Source: Acidovorax sp. NO-1 (GTDB lineage Bacteria > Pseudomonadota > Gammaproteobacteria > Burkholderiales > Burkholderiaceae_C). Taken from it: DNA of 64,000 nucleotides. The notes below the pieces were generated by a model, which had not been told where the DNA came from, did not search any database, and worked only from the letters and a program-made list of their open reading frames with translations. A program made the translations under genes and the position numbers. Position 1 is the first letter of the stretch. Every line of letters starts with the position of its first letter. The stretch covers positions 124,001-188,000 of the forward strand of contig NZ_AGTS01000077.1 in NCBI RefSeq assembly GCF_000238595.1, written 5' to 3'. Of the stretch, positions 35,280 to 46,106 are shown in pieces.

Positions 35280-35702
35280 ATGCCCAACATCACCATCTAT
35301 CACAACCCCGCCTGCGGGACCTCGCGCAACGTGCTGGCCATGGTCCGCAACAGCGGCGTGGAACCCACGGTTATCGAGTACCTCAAGAACCCGCCCAGCA
35401 CGGAGCAGATCCAGGCCTGGCTGAGCGCCATGGGCGCCACGGTTCGCCAAGTCCTTCGAGAAAAGGGCACGCCTTACGCCGAGCTGGACTTGGGCAACCC
35501 CAAGTGGACCGATGAACAGTTGCTGGCCTTCATCCAGCAACATCCCATCCTGCTCAACCGCCCCTTTGTGATCACGCCGCTGGGGGTGCGCCTGTGCCGA
35601 CCGTCCGAAGTCGTGCTCGACATCCTGCCCTATCCGCAGCAAGGCCCCTTCATCAAGGAAGATGGCGAAGTGGTCATCGACGCAAAGGGTCGCCGTGTCT
35701 AA
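35280..35702 (+). CDS. arsC: Arsenate reductase, glutaredoxin-linked (ArsC of the Grx family)
   Basis: 140 residues. Catalytic [14 protein letters not shown] with Cys12, and the arsenate-binding Arg in [17 protein letters not shown]. This ArsC couples arsenate reduction to glutathione and glutaredoxin. It overlaps the arsH start by 8 nt. It is a second, unrelated ArsC fold in the same operon. Confidence 0.94.
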   Translation: MPNITIYHNPACGTSRNVLAMVRNSGVEPTVIEYLKNPPSTEQIQAWLSAMGATVRQVLREKGTPYAELDLGNPKWTDEQLLAFIQQHPILLNRPFVITPLGVRLCRPSEVVLDILPYPQQGPFIKEDGEVVIDAKGRRV

Positions 35703-36429
35703 GTCCGTCACCAAACCCTTGACCGATCTGCCGCAGGTGCAGGACGAACATTTCCGGGTGCCCGATCCGTCGCGGCTGCTGCGTCCGCACTCGGCTCACG
35801 CGCCGCGCATCTTGTTGCTGTACGGCTCCCTGCGCCCTCGCTCCTTCAGCAGGCTGGTGGTGGAAGAATCCGCCCGGCTGCTGCAGGCCATGGGTGCGGA
35901 GACCCGCATCTTCAATCCCAGTGGATTGCCGTTGCCTGATGATGCGCCAGACACCAACCCCAAGGTGCAGGAACTGCGCGAGCTGGCGCTGTGGTCCGAG
36001 GGCATGGTCTGGTGTTCGCCCGAACGTCACGGTGCCATGACCGGCATCATGAAAGCCCAGATCGACTGGATCCCTCTGGCGGCCGGCGCCGTGCGCCCCA
36101 CCCAAGGCAAGACACTTGCGGTGATGCAGGTGTGCGGTGGCTCGCAGTCCTTCAACGCGGTGAACCAGATGCGCGTGCTCGGCCGCTGGATGCGCATGAT
36201 CACCGTCCCGAACCAGTCGTCGGTGGCCAAGGCCTTCCAGGAGTTCGATGACCACGACCGCATGAAGCCGTCCAGCTACCACGACCGGGTGGTCGATGTC
36301 ATGGAAGAACTGGTCAAGTTCACCTGGCTGACCCGCGACGTCTCGCCCTACCTGGTGGACCGCTACAGCGAGCGCAAGGAAAGCGCCGAAGAACTCATGC
36401 GGCGGGTCAATCTGCCCAAGGCAGTCTGA
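35695..36429 (+). CDS. arsH: ArsH, NADPH-dependent FMN reductase / methylarsenical oxidase
   Basis: 244 residues from a GTG at 35695. FMN-binding [18 protein letters not shown] and [21 protein letters not shown] are characteristic of ArsH, as is the C-terminal extension [18 protein letters not shown]. ArsH oxidises trivalent methylarsenicals and reduces FMN or metals. It is the last intact gene of the operon apart from the truncated DASS gene. Confidence 0.94.
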   Translation: MSKSVTKPLTDLPQVQDEHFRVPDPSRLLRPHSAHAPRILLLYGSLRPRSFSRLVVEESARLLQAMGAETRIFNPSGLPLPDDAPDTNPKVQELRELALWSEGMVWCSPERHGAMTGIMKAQIDWIPLAAGAVRPTQGKTLAVMQVCGGSQSFNAVNQMRVLGRWMRMITVPNQSSVAKAFQEFDDHDRMKPSSYHDRVVDVMEELVKFTWLTRDVSPYLVDRYSERKESAEELMRRVNLPKAV

Positions 36430-36471
36430 CCTCCGACGCCACGGCAGACGCAGCATGACCCCGATTCACGG

Positions 36472-37401
36472 ATGAGCCCAGAAGCCGCTTCCGACGGGGG
36501 TGTGGTGTCGGCCCGCCGGGCCGTGCTCTCGTTTCTGGTCGCGCTGGCGCTGTCGCTGGCTTTGTACGCATGGCTGCCCTACGAGGCCTCGGTCACCAAG
36601 GGCCTGTGCCTGCTGGTCTTCATCGGGGCGCTCTGGCTGACCGAAGCGATTCCCCTACCGGTGACGGCGCTGCTGGTGCCGGTTGGTGCGCTGGCGCTGG
36701 GGTTCCCGGGCCTCACCACAGTCAAGGTCCTGGCGCCCTTTGCCGACCCCATCGTGTTCCTGTTTCTGGGCGGCTTCGCCCTGGCCAGCGCCCTGCGTGC
36801 CCAGCAGCTGGACCGCAAGATGGCCGGCTTCCTGCTGACACTTTCGGGTGGGCATCTGGGCCGTGCCGTGTGGTTGCTGTTTGCGGTCACGGCGGTGTTG
36901 TCCATGGGCATCAGCAACACGGCCACGGCGGCCATGGTGCTGCCGCTGACTTTGGGCATCCTCGGTCCGCTCGACCCGCAGCGGGAGAGGCGGACCTTTG
37001 CCTTTGTGCTGCTGGGTGTGGCCTATTCCGCCAGCATCGGGGGCATGGGCACCCTGGTCGGCTCGCCGCCCAACGCGATTGCGGCGCGCGCGGCCGGCAT
37101 CGATTTCGCCCAGTGGCTCTGGATCGGTTTGCCCCTGGTGCTGGTGCTCATGCCCTTGATGGTGTTCACCCTGCGGCTGGTGCTGCGCCCGCACCTGGAC
37201 CGGCGCATCGCCATCACCGCCACCGACGTGCCCTGGTCCTGGCCACGGGTTCTGACACTGGGCGTGTTCCTACTGACCGCGCTGGGTTGGACGTTTGGGG
37301 CCGAGCCCCTCAAAACGCTGGGCATCCAGAGCCCGGACACGGTGTTTGCGCTGGCTGCTGCTGTTGCCGTGGTGGGGGTCGTCTCAGAAAACGGAAAATA
37401 A
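36472..37401 (+). pseudogene. DASS (SLC13)-family anion transporter, cut by the Tn21-type transposon
   Basis: About 300 native residues with eight or so membrane helices; LWLTEAIPLPVTALLVP, SNTATAAMVLPL and GSPPNAIAA are SLC13/DASS signatures (SNTA and the second Na/anion site). The native frame ends at 37374; the last eight codons come from the transposon's left inverted repeat. The C-terminal third of the transporter is missing, so it is probably non-functional. It lies 42 nt after arsH and was likely an operon member. The original substrate is unknown. Confidence 0.75.
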
Positions 37402-37412
37402 AGCACGTTAAG
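37375..37412 (+). repeat. Tn3-family inverted repeat, left
   Basis: 38 bp beginning GGGGTCGTCTCAGAAAACG and ending CACGTTAAG, the Tn21-subfamily terminus. The tnpA stop lies inside it. Confidence 0.95.
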
Positions 37413-40374
37413 CTGGCTGCAGCGGCCGTAGCGGCCTGAACTTGCCCGCGCCGATCTTGGCGTTGCTGCGCCAGAGGTAATCGCCAGTCAGGTTGATGTG
37501 CTCCCAACCCAGCGGCGACAGATGCTGCAATAGAGAGTCATCAACGGGCTTGCCGTGGCCACGCAGGGCATTCGCGGCCCGTTCCAGATAAACCGTGTTC
37601 CACAGCACGATGGCTGCCGTCACCAGGTTGAGGCCGCTGGCCCGGTAGCGCTGCTGCTCGAAGCTGCGGTCACGAATTTCGCCCAGGCGGTTGAAGAACA
37701 CGGCGCGAGCCAGCGCGTTGCGCGCCTCGCCTTTGTTCAGCCCGGCATGCACGCGGCGACGCAGCTCGACGCTTTGCAGCCAGTCCAGGATGAACAGCGT
37801 GCGCTCGATGCGGCCCAGCTCACGCAGAGCCACGGCCAGGCCGTTCTGGCGCGGGTAGCTGCCGAGTTTCCGCAGCATCAGCGAGGCCGTCACCGTGCCC
37901 TGCTTGATCGAGGTGGCCAGCCGCAAAATTTCGTCCCAATGGGCGCGGACGTGTTTGATGTTGAGCGTGCCGGCGATCATCGACTTGAGTGCGTCATAGG
38001 CGGCATCGCCCTTCGGGATGTAGAGCTTGGTATCGCCCAGGTCGCGGATGCGCGGCGCGAAGCGGAAGCCCAAGAGGTGCATCAGGGCGAAGACATGATC
38101 GGTGAAGCCCGCCGTGTCAGTGTAGTGCTCCTCGATGCGCAGGTCGGATTCGTGGTGCAGCAAGCCATCGAGCACGTAGGTCGAGTCGCGCACGCCGACA
38201 TTCACCACCTTGGTGTGGAACGGCGCGTACTGGTCAGAGATGTGGGTGTAGAACGTCCGCCCTGGGCTGCTGCCGTATTTAGGATTGATATGGCCGGTGC
38301 TCTCGGCCTTGCTGCCGGTGCGGAAATTCTGCCCGTCCGACGATGACGTGGTGCCGTAGCCCCAATGCTCGGCGAAGGGGTGGCGGAATTGCGCGTTGAC
38401 CAGCTCGGCCAGTGCCGCCCCATAGGTTTCATCTCGGATGTGCCAGGCTTGCAGCCATGCCAGCTTGGCATAGGTTGTTCCGGGGCACGATTCCGCCATC
38501 TTGGTCAGGCCCAAGTTGATTGCATCGGCCAGGATCGTGGTCAGGAGCAGGTTCTTGTCCTTGACCAGGTCGCCCGATTTCAGGTGCGCGAAGTGCCGGG
38601 TAAAACCTGTCCACTCGTCCACCTCCAGCAGCAGTTCGGTGATCTTGACGTGCGGCAGGATCATCGCCGTCTGGTCGATCAGCGCCTGCGCGGTGTCGGG
38701 CACCGCCGCGTCGAGTGGCGTGATCTTCAGTCCCGATTCGGTGATGATGGCATCCGGCAACTCGTTGGCCAGCGCCATGCGGTTTACGGTGGTGAGCTGC
38801 GTTTCCAGCAGCGTCAGCCGTTCATGCAGGTACTGGTCGCAATCGGTGGCCACAGCCAGCGGCAATTCGCTGGCCTGTTTGAGGCTGGCGAATTTGGCCG
38901 GCGGCACCAGGTAGTCCTCGAAATCCTTGAACTGGCGGGAGCCTTGCACCCAGATGTCGCCGGAGCGCAGTGCGTTCTTCATCTCCGACAACGCGCACAG
39001 CTCGTAGTAACGCCGGTCGATGCCGGCGTCGGTCATCACCAGCTTCTGCCAGCGCGGCTTGATGAAGTCGGTCGGCGCGTCGGCAGGCACCTTGCGGGCG
39101 TTGTCGCTGTTCATGCCGCGCAGCACCTCAATGGCGTCGAGTACGTCCTTGGCGGCAGGCGCGGCCCGCAGCTTGAGTACGCCGAGAAATTCCGGCGCGT
39201 AGCGGCGCAGCGTGGCGTAGCTCTCGCCGATGCGGTGCAAGAAATCGAAGTCCTCGGGCTGCGCGAGCTTCTGCGCTTCGGTGACGCTCTCGGCGAAGGC
39301 ATCCCAGGACATGACGGCCTCGATGGCGGCGAACGGATCGCGGCCTGCTTGCTTGGCCTCGATCAGCGCCTGACCGATGCGCCCGAACAGCCGCACCTTG
39401 GCGTTGATCGCCTTGCCGGACGCCTGGAACTGCTGCTGATGCTTGTTCTTGGCGGCGTTGAACAGCTTGCCCAGGATGCGGTCATGCAGGTCGATGATTT
39501 CGTCGGTGACGGTGGCCATGCCCTCGATGGCGAGCGCCACCAGGGTCGCGTAGCGGCGCTGCGCCTCGAACTTGGCCAGGTCCGCGGGCGTCATCTGACC
39601 GCCCTCGCGGGCGATCTTGAGCAGCCGATTCTGGTGAACCAAGCGCTCGATGCCCGAAGGCAAGTCGAGCGCCTGCCACGCCTTGAGGCGTTCGATGTGT
39701 TCGAGCATGTGCCTGGAATTCGGCTTGGCCGGTGACTGGCGCAGCCAGGCCAACCAGGTCGTCTTGCCGTTGTCCCGGCGTTTGAGCAGATCGTCGAGGC
39801 GGCGGCGATGCGCGTCCGATAGCGGTTCGGCCAGGGCATCTTAGATGCGCCGGTTCGCGCGGGTAATCGCTTCGGCGGTCGCTCGTTCGACGGCGTTGAG
39901 GGAGGGCAGAATGACCGACTGCCGCCGCAGGTGCTCGATCAAGGCGCTGGCCAGCACGACGCCCTTGTCGGTCTGCATGGCCAGCTCGGTCAGCAACTGA
40001 ACGGCCTGCCGATAGTGGCTCATGGTGAAGGGCTGGAAGCCGAACACCGTTTGAAGCTCCACCAGGTGCTCGCGCCGTGTCTGTTCCCGCTGGCCGTACT
40101 CGTCCCAGCTTTCGATGCTGACCTTGAGCTGGTCGGCGACCAGCTTCAACAAGGGCGAAAACGGTGGCTCATCGACGCCAAGGATGACACCAGGAAAGCG
40201 CAGGTAGCAGAGCTGCACGGCGAAGCCCAGCCGGTTGACCGGACCGCGCCTCTGCCGGATGATGGACAGGTCGGTGTCGCTGAACGTGTAGTGACGGATC
40301 AGTTCTTCCTTGGCGTCCGGCAATGCCAGCAGGTTGTCACGCTCGGCGGCGGACAGGATCGAACGGCGTGGCAT
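37408..40374 (-). pseudogene. tnpA: Tn3-family transposase TnpA with one in-frame stop codon
   Basis: 988 codons, the usual length for Tn21-type TnpA, in a single frame from 40374. TAA at 39841-39843 replaces a Tyr codon expected after AITRANRRI (family: RRIY). The first 177 residues (DUF4158-like) are thereby separated from the rest; the catalytic DDE region (for example [21 protein letters not shown] and downstream conserved blocks) is otherwise intact. A start at 39753 or nearby would give a protein lacking the N-terminal DNA-binding region. Without readthrough or a helper transposase the element should be immobile. Confidence 0.85.
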
Positions 40375-40540
40375 GGATGCTCTTTTTCTTTCTATGGCCG
40401 AGTAAATCCAGTTCCGCTAAAAAAGGCGATATAGAGCGGTATCCCGATGACCGCACTCAAAAGAATAGCCATACGCCAAGCCGCTCACCCTTCTTTACTC
40501 CAATACTGCATGCATGTCCGCAAACAGCGCTCCGCTCGCA

Positions 40541-41827
40541 TTAAGCGAGACTCAGGCGCAGTGCCAGCGCTGCCAGGGTCGCCGCAAGTACGGGGACGGT
40601 TAGCACAATGCCCACCTTGAAGTAATACCCCCATGTGATTGTCATTCCCTTGCGCGCCAGCACATGCAGCCAAAGCAACGTCGCCAGCGAGCCGATCGGG
40701 GTGACCTTTGGCCCCAGGTCACTACCGATCACATTGGCGTAGATCATCGCGTCCTTTACCACGCCCGTTGCGCTTGTGGCATCAATGGACAGGGCGCCCA
40801 CCAGTACCGTCGGCATGTTGTTCATGGCCGAGGACAGCAGCGCTGTGAGGAAGCCAGTTCCAAAGGCGGCGCCCCATACACCGCCTTGTGCGAAGTAATC
40901 CAGCAGCCTTGCGATATGCTCCGTCAGGCCTTGGTTACGCAACCCATAGACCACGAGATACATTCCCAGCGAGAAAACGACAATTTGCCAAGGCGCTTCA
41001 CGGATCACCTTGCGGGTGCTGATGACATGCCCGCGCGCAGCGACGACGAGCAACAGCAGGGCGCCTGCGGCAGCCACGGCGCTAACCGGCACGCCTAGCG
41101 GCTCAAGGCCGAAGAATCCGACCAGCAGCAGGGCCAGAACCACCCAGCCGAAACGAAACGTAGCCACATCGCGAATGGCCTCATTCGGCTGTTTCAACTG
41201 ATTCACGTCGTAGCGTGCGGGGATGCTGCGGCGGAAATAGATCGACAGCACGGCCAGAGAGGCAATGATGGCGACAATATTCACTGGAACCATCACCGCA
41301 GCGTAGTCATTGAACCCGATATTGAAAAAGTCGGCAGAGACGATGTTGACCAGGTTGGATACGACAAGCGGCAGGCTGGCGGCATCTGCGATGAAACCGG
41401 CTGCCATGACAAAGGCGAGCGTTCCGGCCGGAGTGAAACCCAGTGCCAACAACATGGCCATGACGATTGGCGTGAGAATCAGCGCTGCGCCATCGTTGGC
41501 AAAAAGCGCGGCGACGGCTGCACCAAGCAAGATGATCAGCGCAAACAGCAGACGTCCTTTCCCTCCGCCCCAGCGTGCGACGTGCAAGGCTGCCCATTCG
41601 AAAAACCCGGCCTCATCGAGTAACAGGCTAATGATGATGATGGCAATGAATGCGGCTGTGGCGTTCCAGACGATCTGCCAGACGACAGGAATGTCACCGA
41701 TGTGAACGACACCGGACAGTAACGCCACGACAGCGCCAAGCGTCGCACTCCAGCCAATGCCCAGCCCGCGCGGTTGCCAGATCACCAGGACGATAGTGGC
41801 AAGAAAAATCAGTAGGGCAGCAATCAC
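40541..41827 (-). CDS. arsB: ArsB arsenite exporter (ArsAB pump subunit or secondary carrier)
   Basis: 428 residues with about 12 membrane helices; E. coli ArsB has 429. Signatures: [38 protein letters not shown] and [15 protein letters not shown]. It exports arsenite; with ArsA it becomes ATP-driven. It follows the CBS gene by 1-2 nt at the end of the arsRCDA-CBS-arsB operon on the transposon. Confidence 0.95.
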   Translation of the reverse strand: MIAALLIFLATIVLVIWQPRGLGIGWSATLGAVVALLSGVVHIGDIPVVWQIVWNATAAFIAIIIISLLLDEAGFFEWAALHVARWGGGKGRLLFALIILLGAAVAALFANDGAALILTPIVMAMLLALGFTPAGTLAFVMAAGFIADAASLPLVVSNLVNIVSADFFNIGFNDYAAVMVPVNIVAIIASLAVLSIYFRRSIPARYDVNQLKQPNEAIRDVATFRFGWVVLALLLVGFFGLEPLGVPVSAVAAAGALLLLVVAARGHVISTRKVIREAPWQIVVFSLGMYLVVYGLRNQGLTEHIARLLDYFAQGGVWGAAFGTGFLTALLSSAMNNMPTVLVGALSIDATSATGVVKDAMIYANVIGSDLGPKVTPIGSLATLLWLHVLARKGMTITWGYYFKVGIVLTVPVLAATLAALALRLSLA

Positions 41828-41828
41828 G

Positions 41829-42302
41829 TCAATTCTCTCTTTCCAGCGGGTTTTCTAGTTCTTTAAGAAGGCTTAAGAGGTCAATCCGGGAAATGACGCC
41901 GATCACTTTCCCATCCTCCACGACAGGAAGGGACGTTAAGTGATGGTCCACCATCAGCCGGGCTGCAACGGAGGAATGCATGGCAGGCGCGACGCTGTGC
42001 ACTTCCGTGGTCATTACCTCTGCGGCAGTACGCCCCTCGGCCTTGTCGCGCTGCGTCCCCTTTGGGCCAAGAAAGGAAACCCAGAAGTTCTCCTTCCAAA
42101 TCGATTCACGGGGTTCAAGCCGTTCGTCCGCTCCCCGGTGAATCAAGTCCTCCGCAGTCACAACGCCGATCAGCCGACCAGCGCCGTCGACCACCGGAAC
42201 GCCGTTGATGCGATGGGCAAGCAGCAGCCTCGCGATGTCCTCAACCGGTGTTTCAGGTTGAATGGTTACCGGATCGGGCGTCATGTAATTCCGGATCAAC
42301 AT
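41829..42302 (-). CDS. CBS-domain protein of the ars transposon
   Basis: 157 residues from the ATG at 42302 (AGGAGA upstream). Two CBS motifs: [28 protein letters not shown]...[20 protein letters not shown] and [53 protein letters not shown] pairs bind adenine nucleotides. A CBS gene between arsA and arsB is a recurrent feature of such transposons; it may link ArsA/ArsB activity to energy state. That function is inferred. Confidence 0.85.
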   Translation of the reverse strand: MLIRNYMTPDPVTIQPETPVEDIARLLLAHRINGVPVVDGAGRLIGVVTAEDLIHRGADERLEPRESIWKENFWVSFLGPKGTQRDKAEGRTAAEVMTTEVHSVAPAMHSSVAARLMVDHHLTSLPVVEDGKVIGVISRIDLLSLLKELENPLEREN

Positions 42303-42312
42303 GGTCGATCTC

Positions 42313-44076
42313 CTATGTTTGGGGATGGATGAGCGCACGCAGTCGTTCTGCACCGATCGGTTCTTCCTTCAGAAGCGGGACAACCGCGTAACGGTCCGCG
42401 TGCTGATTGGCCACGGCGCTGATTTCGCGTAGCTCGTTGGCCGCACGCTGACGCAGTAACGGCGACTTGGCCGAAGCCGCCGCCACGCTTGTGTTGATGA
42501 TCCAGGCCCATGGCTCGATCCCGGCACGGCGCAAGTCAGCTTGCAGGTTGGCGGCCTCCAATACCGGCGTCGTCTCTGCCAGCGTGACGACGAGTACCTT
42601 CGTTTGCTTCGGGTCCTGCAATTGCATCATCGGCGTCGTGAAGTGCACGCCGGTCTTGCCCATTTGTCGTGACACTTCGCGGTGATACGCACCCGTCGCG
42701 TCGAGCAGGAGCAAGGTGTGCCCGGTCGGGGCCGTGTCCATGACGACGAACTTTTTACCGGCCTCGCGAATGATGCGGGAGAACGCCTGGAAGACCGCAA
42801 TCTCTTCCGTGCAGGGCGAACGCAGATCCTCTTCCAACAGCGCGCGGCCTTCGGCATCGAGTTGAGCGCCCTTGGTTTCCAGGACGTGCTGGCGATAGCG
42901 CTCGGTCTCGGCATGCGGATCGATTCGGCTCACGGTCAGATTATCGAGCGAGGAATCCAGTGTGTCGGTCAAGTGGGCAGCAGGATCGGAGGTCGTCAGA
43001 TGCACCGGTAAGCCGCGATGCGCCAGTTCGACCGCGATGGCGGCCGCCAGGGTTGTCTTGCCTACACCACCCTTGCCCATCAACATGACCAGCCCGTGTC
43101 CATCCGCCGCGATGCCGTCGATCAGCTCGGCCACGCTGGGCTCGTCGAGTTCGATCGGGGAATCAACCGCTGTGGGTGCTTGTGGAGGAAGGTCGGTCAG
43201 CAACTGCCGCAGTGCTTCAAGGCCGACGAGATTGAAGGGCTTGAGTTCTACATGATCACGCGGAAGCGCAGTCAACTTAGCCGGGATGTTCTTCAGCGCC
43301 GTTTGTTCCCGTTCGTGGATTGCAGCGGCGAGTGGGTCGGTAGCGGCTTCGATGTGAGGCAGGATGCCGTTGATGACGAGATGTTGCTGTTTGAGGCCTA
43401 TGGCTGCCAGTTCTTCGTGGGTTCGGGCGACCTCGCGCAAGGTCGCCTGCTGGGCGCGAGCGACCAGCACCAGACGGGTTTGCAGCGGATCGGCCAAGGC
43501 TTCAACAGCCGACTTGTACTGAGTACGCTGCTTTTCCAGACCGGCCAGCGGGCCGAGGCACGAGGCATCGCCCTTGCCGGCTTCTAGGAAGCCGCTCCAC
43601 GCGCCCGGCAGTTGCAGCAAGCGGATAGTGTGGCCGGTGGGCGCTGTGTCAAAGATGATGTGCTCGTAATCAGCCGTGAGTGCCGCGTTGGTCAGTAGCG
43701 CGGTGAACTCGTCAAATGCGGCAATTTCGGTGGTGCACGCGCCGGACAACGATTCTTCGATGCCCTTTACCACGTCATCAGGAAGCACGCCGCGGACCGG
43801 GCCGACCAGGCGCTCCCGATAGGCACTGGCCGCTGCCTCGGGATCAATCTCCAGAGCAGAAAGACGTGGAACCGCCGGAATCGGTGTGACGCGATTACCG
43901 ATATCGACACCAAATACCTGCCCGACATTGGATGCCGGGTCGGTACTGACCAGGAGGACGCGCTTTCCGGCTTCGGCTAACTGAATGGCCGTGGCGCAGG
44001 CAATCGAGGTCTTGCCGACGCCACCCTTGCCCGTGAAAAACAGAAAACGGGGAGGAAGTTGCAGGAATTTCATCAT
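42313..44076 (-). CDS. arsA: ArsA arsenite-activated ATPase
   Basis: 587 residues from the ATG at 44076 (GGAG six nt upstream). Two homologous ATPase halves, each with a P-loop (FFTGKGGVGKTS; LMGKGGVGKTT) and the DTAPTGHT switch (twice). The A1 Cys site is in CTTEIAAF and the A2 Cys site in CTEEIAVF. It energises ArsB. It lies between arsD and the CBS gene. Confidence 0.96.
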   Translation of the reverse strand: MMKFLQLPPRFLFFTGKGGVGKTSIACATAIQLAEAGKRVLLVSTDPASNVGQVFGVDIGNRVTPIPAVPRLSALEIDPEAAASAYRERLVGPVRGVLPDDVVKGIEESLSGACTTEIAAFDEFTALLTNAALTADYEHIIFDTAPTGHTIRLLQLPGAWSGFLEAGKGDASCLGPLAGLEKQRTQYKSAVEALADPLQTRLVLVARAQQATLREVARTHEELAAIGLKQQHLVINGILPHIEAATDPLAAAIHEREQTALKNIPAKLTALPRDHVELKPFNLVGLEALRQLLTDLPPQAPTAVDSPIELDEPSVAELIDGIAADGHGLVMLMGKGGVGKTTLAAAIAVELAHRGLPVHLTTSDPAAHLTDTLDSSLDNLTVSRIDPHAETERYRQHVLETKGAQLDAEGRALLEEDLRSPCTEEIAVFQAFSRIIREAGKKFVVMDTAPTGHTLLLLDATGAYHREVSRQMGKTGVHFTTPMMQLQDPKQTKVLVVTLAETTPVLEAANLQADLRRAGIEPWAWIINTSVAAASAKSPLLRQRAANELREISAVANQHADRYAVVPLLKEEPIGAERLRALIHPQT

Positions 44077-44093
44077 TGTTTTCTCCATGTTGT

Positions 44094-44462
44094 TCAGCAG
44101 CAGCCACGCGGGCCGGAGCAGCAACCGCCCGTCGCCGGTATGGCGGCATCTGCAGGTTGATCAATGCCGATCCAGAGGGACAATTCAGCCCGCTTTGGAT
44201 AACGCCCTGCGAGGGCCACTTCACCATCGACCAGGATCAGTGGCAGCGCATCCTGACCGGAGCGCTGCAAAAAACCTTTTACGGTCGCATTTTCGGCAAA
44301 CATCTGTGGCTGCTGCGCCAGGTTGTAGCGTTCGATGTGCGCGCCGTTCTGCTTCGCCCAATCAACATCAGCAGCAAAAGTCACCAAGGCTTGGTCAACC
44401 TCCACGCCGCAGACGCCGGTGCTGCAACACAGCGATGGGTCAAACACTTCGATCTTCTTCAT
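44094..44462 (-). CDS. arsD: ArsD arsenic metallochaperone
   Basis: 122 residues. Cys12-Cys13 and Cys18 (DPSLCCSTGVCG) form the As(III) transfer site; vicinal Cys pairs near the end (GGCCSGPRGCC) are also typical. ArsD hands arsenite to ArsA. Its stop lies 17 nt before the arsA start, matching their co-expression. Confidence 0.95.
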   Translation of the reverse strand: MKKIEVFDPSLCCSTGVCGVEVDQALVTFAADVDWAKQNGAHIERYNLAQQPQMFAENATVKGFLQRSGQDALPLILVDGEVALAGRYPKRAELSLWIGIDQPADAAIPATGGCCSGPRGCC

Positions 44463-44502
44463 TTAAACTCTCCATCAAGTATTCAAATATAAGTCAAAAA
44501 AA

Positions 44503-44982
44503 CTACGCCGAAAGCACCCCAATCCGATCCAGTTCCGCCTTCAAGCGTGTCCGGTCGTGCGCAAGTTGCGCCAACGGCAGCGCGTGGAAGGCTTCGATGC
44601 GACGCCGCAAGATACGGTAGGCCGTCGTGAACGCGGCTTCGATTTCCGCTTCGGTCCCTGTGGCATGAGCGGGATCGTCAACACCCCAATGCGCACGCAG
44701 TACCGAGCCAAGATACGCCGGACAGGTTTCCCCAGCAGCATTCGAGCACACGGTGATGACCACATCCGGAGCCAGCGGCAGGTTGTCCCACGATTTACTG
44801 TGCAGTCCGTTCGTGTCGATACCTTCACGCGCCAAGAGCGCCAGGGAACGCGGATGGACGGTCCCGGTCGGCTGACTTCCCGCACTCATCGCTTTCCATC
44901 CTGTCGGAGCCAAGTGGTTAAAGGTCGCTTCCGCCAGGATGGAACGGCAGGAGTTACCGGTACAAAGAAACAGAATATTCAT
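44503..44982 (-). CDS. arsC: Arsenate reductase, thioredoxin-linked (transposon copy)
   Basis: 159 residues from the ATG at 44982, which overlaps the arsR stop. P-loop [15 protein letters not shown] and redox Cys in VCSNAAGETCPAYLG. Same family as the chromosomal copy at 33683 but clearly divergent. Confidence 0.93.
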   Translation of the reverse strand: MNILFLCTGNSCRSILAEATFNHLAPTGWKAMSAGSQPTGTVHPRSLALLAREGIDTNGLHSKSWDNLPLAPDVVITVCSNAAGETCPAYLGSVLRAHWGVDDPAHATGTEAEIEAAFTTAYRILRRRIEAFHALPLAQLAHDRTRLKAELDRIGVLSA

Positions 44983-45359
44983 GTTGTCGCTTTCGCTGGA
45001 GTGGGTGACAGGAGCGGCAAGAACTCCTCGGAACACTTCGAGGCGGTACGCAGTTCAAGGCATTGATCGGGGCTACCCGAACAGCATTCTTCGGTGAGGT
45101 ACGCAATCAAATCCAACATTAACGGGATGTCCGCTCGGTAACGTTGGAAGCGACCCTCCTGCTCAACCGTCACCAGATGAGCTTGTGACAGCGCCTTGAG
45201 GTGAAATGAAAGGTTGGCCGGCGGTATGTCCAGCGCGTTAGCAATCTCGCCTGCCACCATGCCGCCCGGCCCCTTCTTGACCAACAGCCTGAACACATCC
45301 AAGCGCAGGCCCGAGGAGAGGGATTCGAAGATCGATGTTGCGGCTTGCTTTTTCATCAT
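44979..45359 (-). CDS. arsR: ArsR/SmtB-family arsenic repressor (transposon copy 3)
   Basis: 126 residues if started at the ATG at 45359; another ATG follows, and an in-frame TTG precedes it. The helix-turn-helix is GEIANALDIPPANLSFHLKALSQAHLV; the As site is ECCSGSPDQC plus Cys in TASKCSEE. It represses the transposon ars operon, of which it is the first gene. A partly symmetric CATCA...TGATG sequence overlaps the start region (45356-45387). Confidence 0.9.
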   Translation of the reverse strand: MMKKQAATSIFESLSSGLRLDVFRLLVKKGPGGMVAGEIANALDIPPANLSFHLKALSQAHLVTVEQEGRFQRYRADIPLMLDLIAYLTEECCSGSPDQCLELRTASKCSEEFLPLLSPTPAKATT

Positions 45360-45402
45360 CAAATAATACTACAACTATCGAAATGATGCAATCATGTCGT
45401 CG

Positions 45403-45522
45403 TGTCCGATTAGGCTATGCCCTAACCTGACGTCAGGACAGCCTACCCAGAAACGTCCGGATAGACTCCATCGCTTAATTTACTGACACAAGCTGCGCAA
45501 GGTCATAGATTTATTCCTGACA
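45403..45522. other. res (resolution) site of the transposon
   Basis: About 120 bp directly before tnpR. It contains the palindrome CCTGACGTCAGG (45427-45438), paired TGTCC.../...GGACA ends, and near tnpR a block AAGGTCATAGA...CCTGACA, which match the arrangement of Tn21-type res subsites I-III. TnpR would act here to resolve cointegrates. Confidence 0.6.
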
Positions 45523-45542
45523 CTTTTCTGTTTGGGGGCATC

Positions 45543-46106
45543 TTGCAAGGTCAACGTATCGGCTACGTCCGGGTCAGCAGCTTCGACCAAAACCCGAAGC
45601 GGCAACTGGAACAGGTCGAAGTCGGAAAGGTATTCACCGACAAGGCATCGGGCAAGGACACCCAGCGCCCAGAACTTGACTCGCTGCTGGCCTTCGTGCG
45701 CGAAGGAGATACGGTGGTGGTGCACAGCATGGATCGCTTGGCTCGCAACCTCGATGACCTGCGCCGCCTTGTGCAAAAGCTGACCAGGCGCGGTGTGCGT
45801 ATCGAGTTCGTCAAAGAATGCCTGACCTTCACCGGCGAGGATTCGCCGATGGCAAACTTGATGTTGTCGGTCATGGGCGCGTTCGCCGAGTTCGAGCGAG
45901 CATTGATCCGCGAGCGGCAGAGGGAAGGCATCGCGCTCGCCAAACAGCGCGGAACATACAGGGGCCGCAAGAAAGCGCTTTCGCCCGAACGCGCCGCTGA
46001 ACTTCTGCAACGCGTCAAGACCGGCGAGCAAAAGGCAAAGCTGGCCCGTGAATTTGGCATCAGCCGCGAAACGTTGTACCAGTACCTGCGCGAAATTGGA
46101 GCTTAA
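45543..46106 (+). CDS. tnpR: Serine resolvase TnpR
   Basis: 187 residues from a TTG start at 45543. Catalytic Ser in YVRVSSFDQNPKRQL, and the conserved ERQREGI..AKQRGTYRGRKKAL plus a C-terminal helix-turn-helix (AKLAREFGISRETLYQYL). It resolves transposition cointegrates at res. It runs into the right inverted repeat, as in related elements. Confidence 0.94.
   Translation: MQGQRIGYVRVSSFDQNPKRQLEQVEVGKVFTDKASGKDTQRPELDSLLAFVREGDTVVVHSMDRLARNLDDLRRLVQKLTRRGVRIEFVKECLTFTGEDSPMANLMLSVMGAFAEFERALIRERQREGIALAKQRGTYRGRKKALSPERAAELLQRVKTGEQKAKLAREFGISRETLYQYLREIGA

Noticed and set aside
38365..39735. Plus-strand frame of 456 codons opposite tnpA
   Set aside because: Antisense to a full-length Tn3 transposase.
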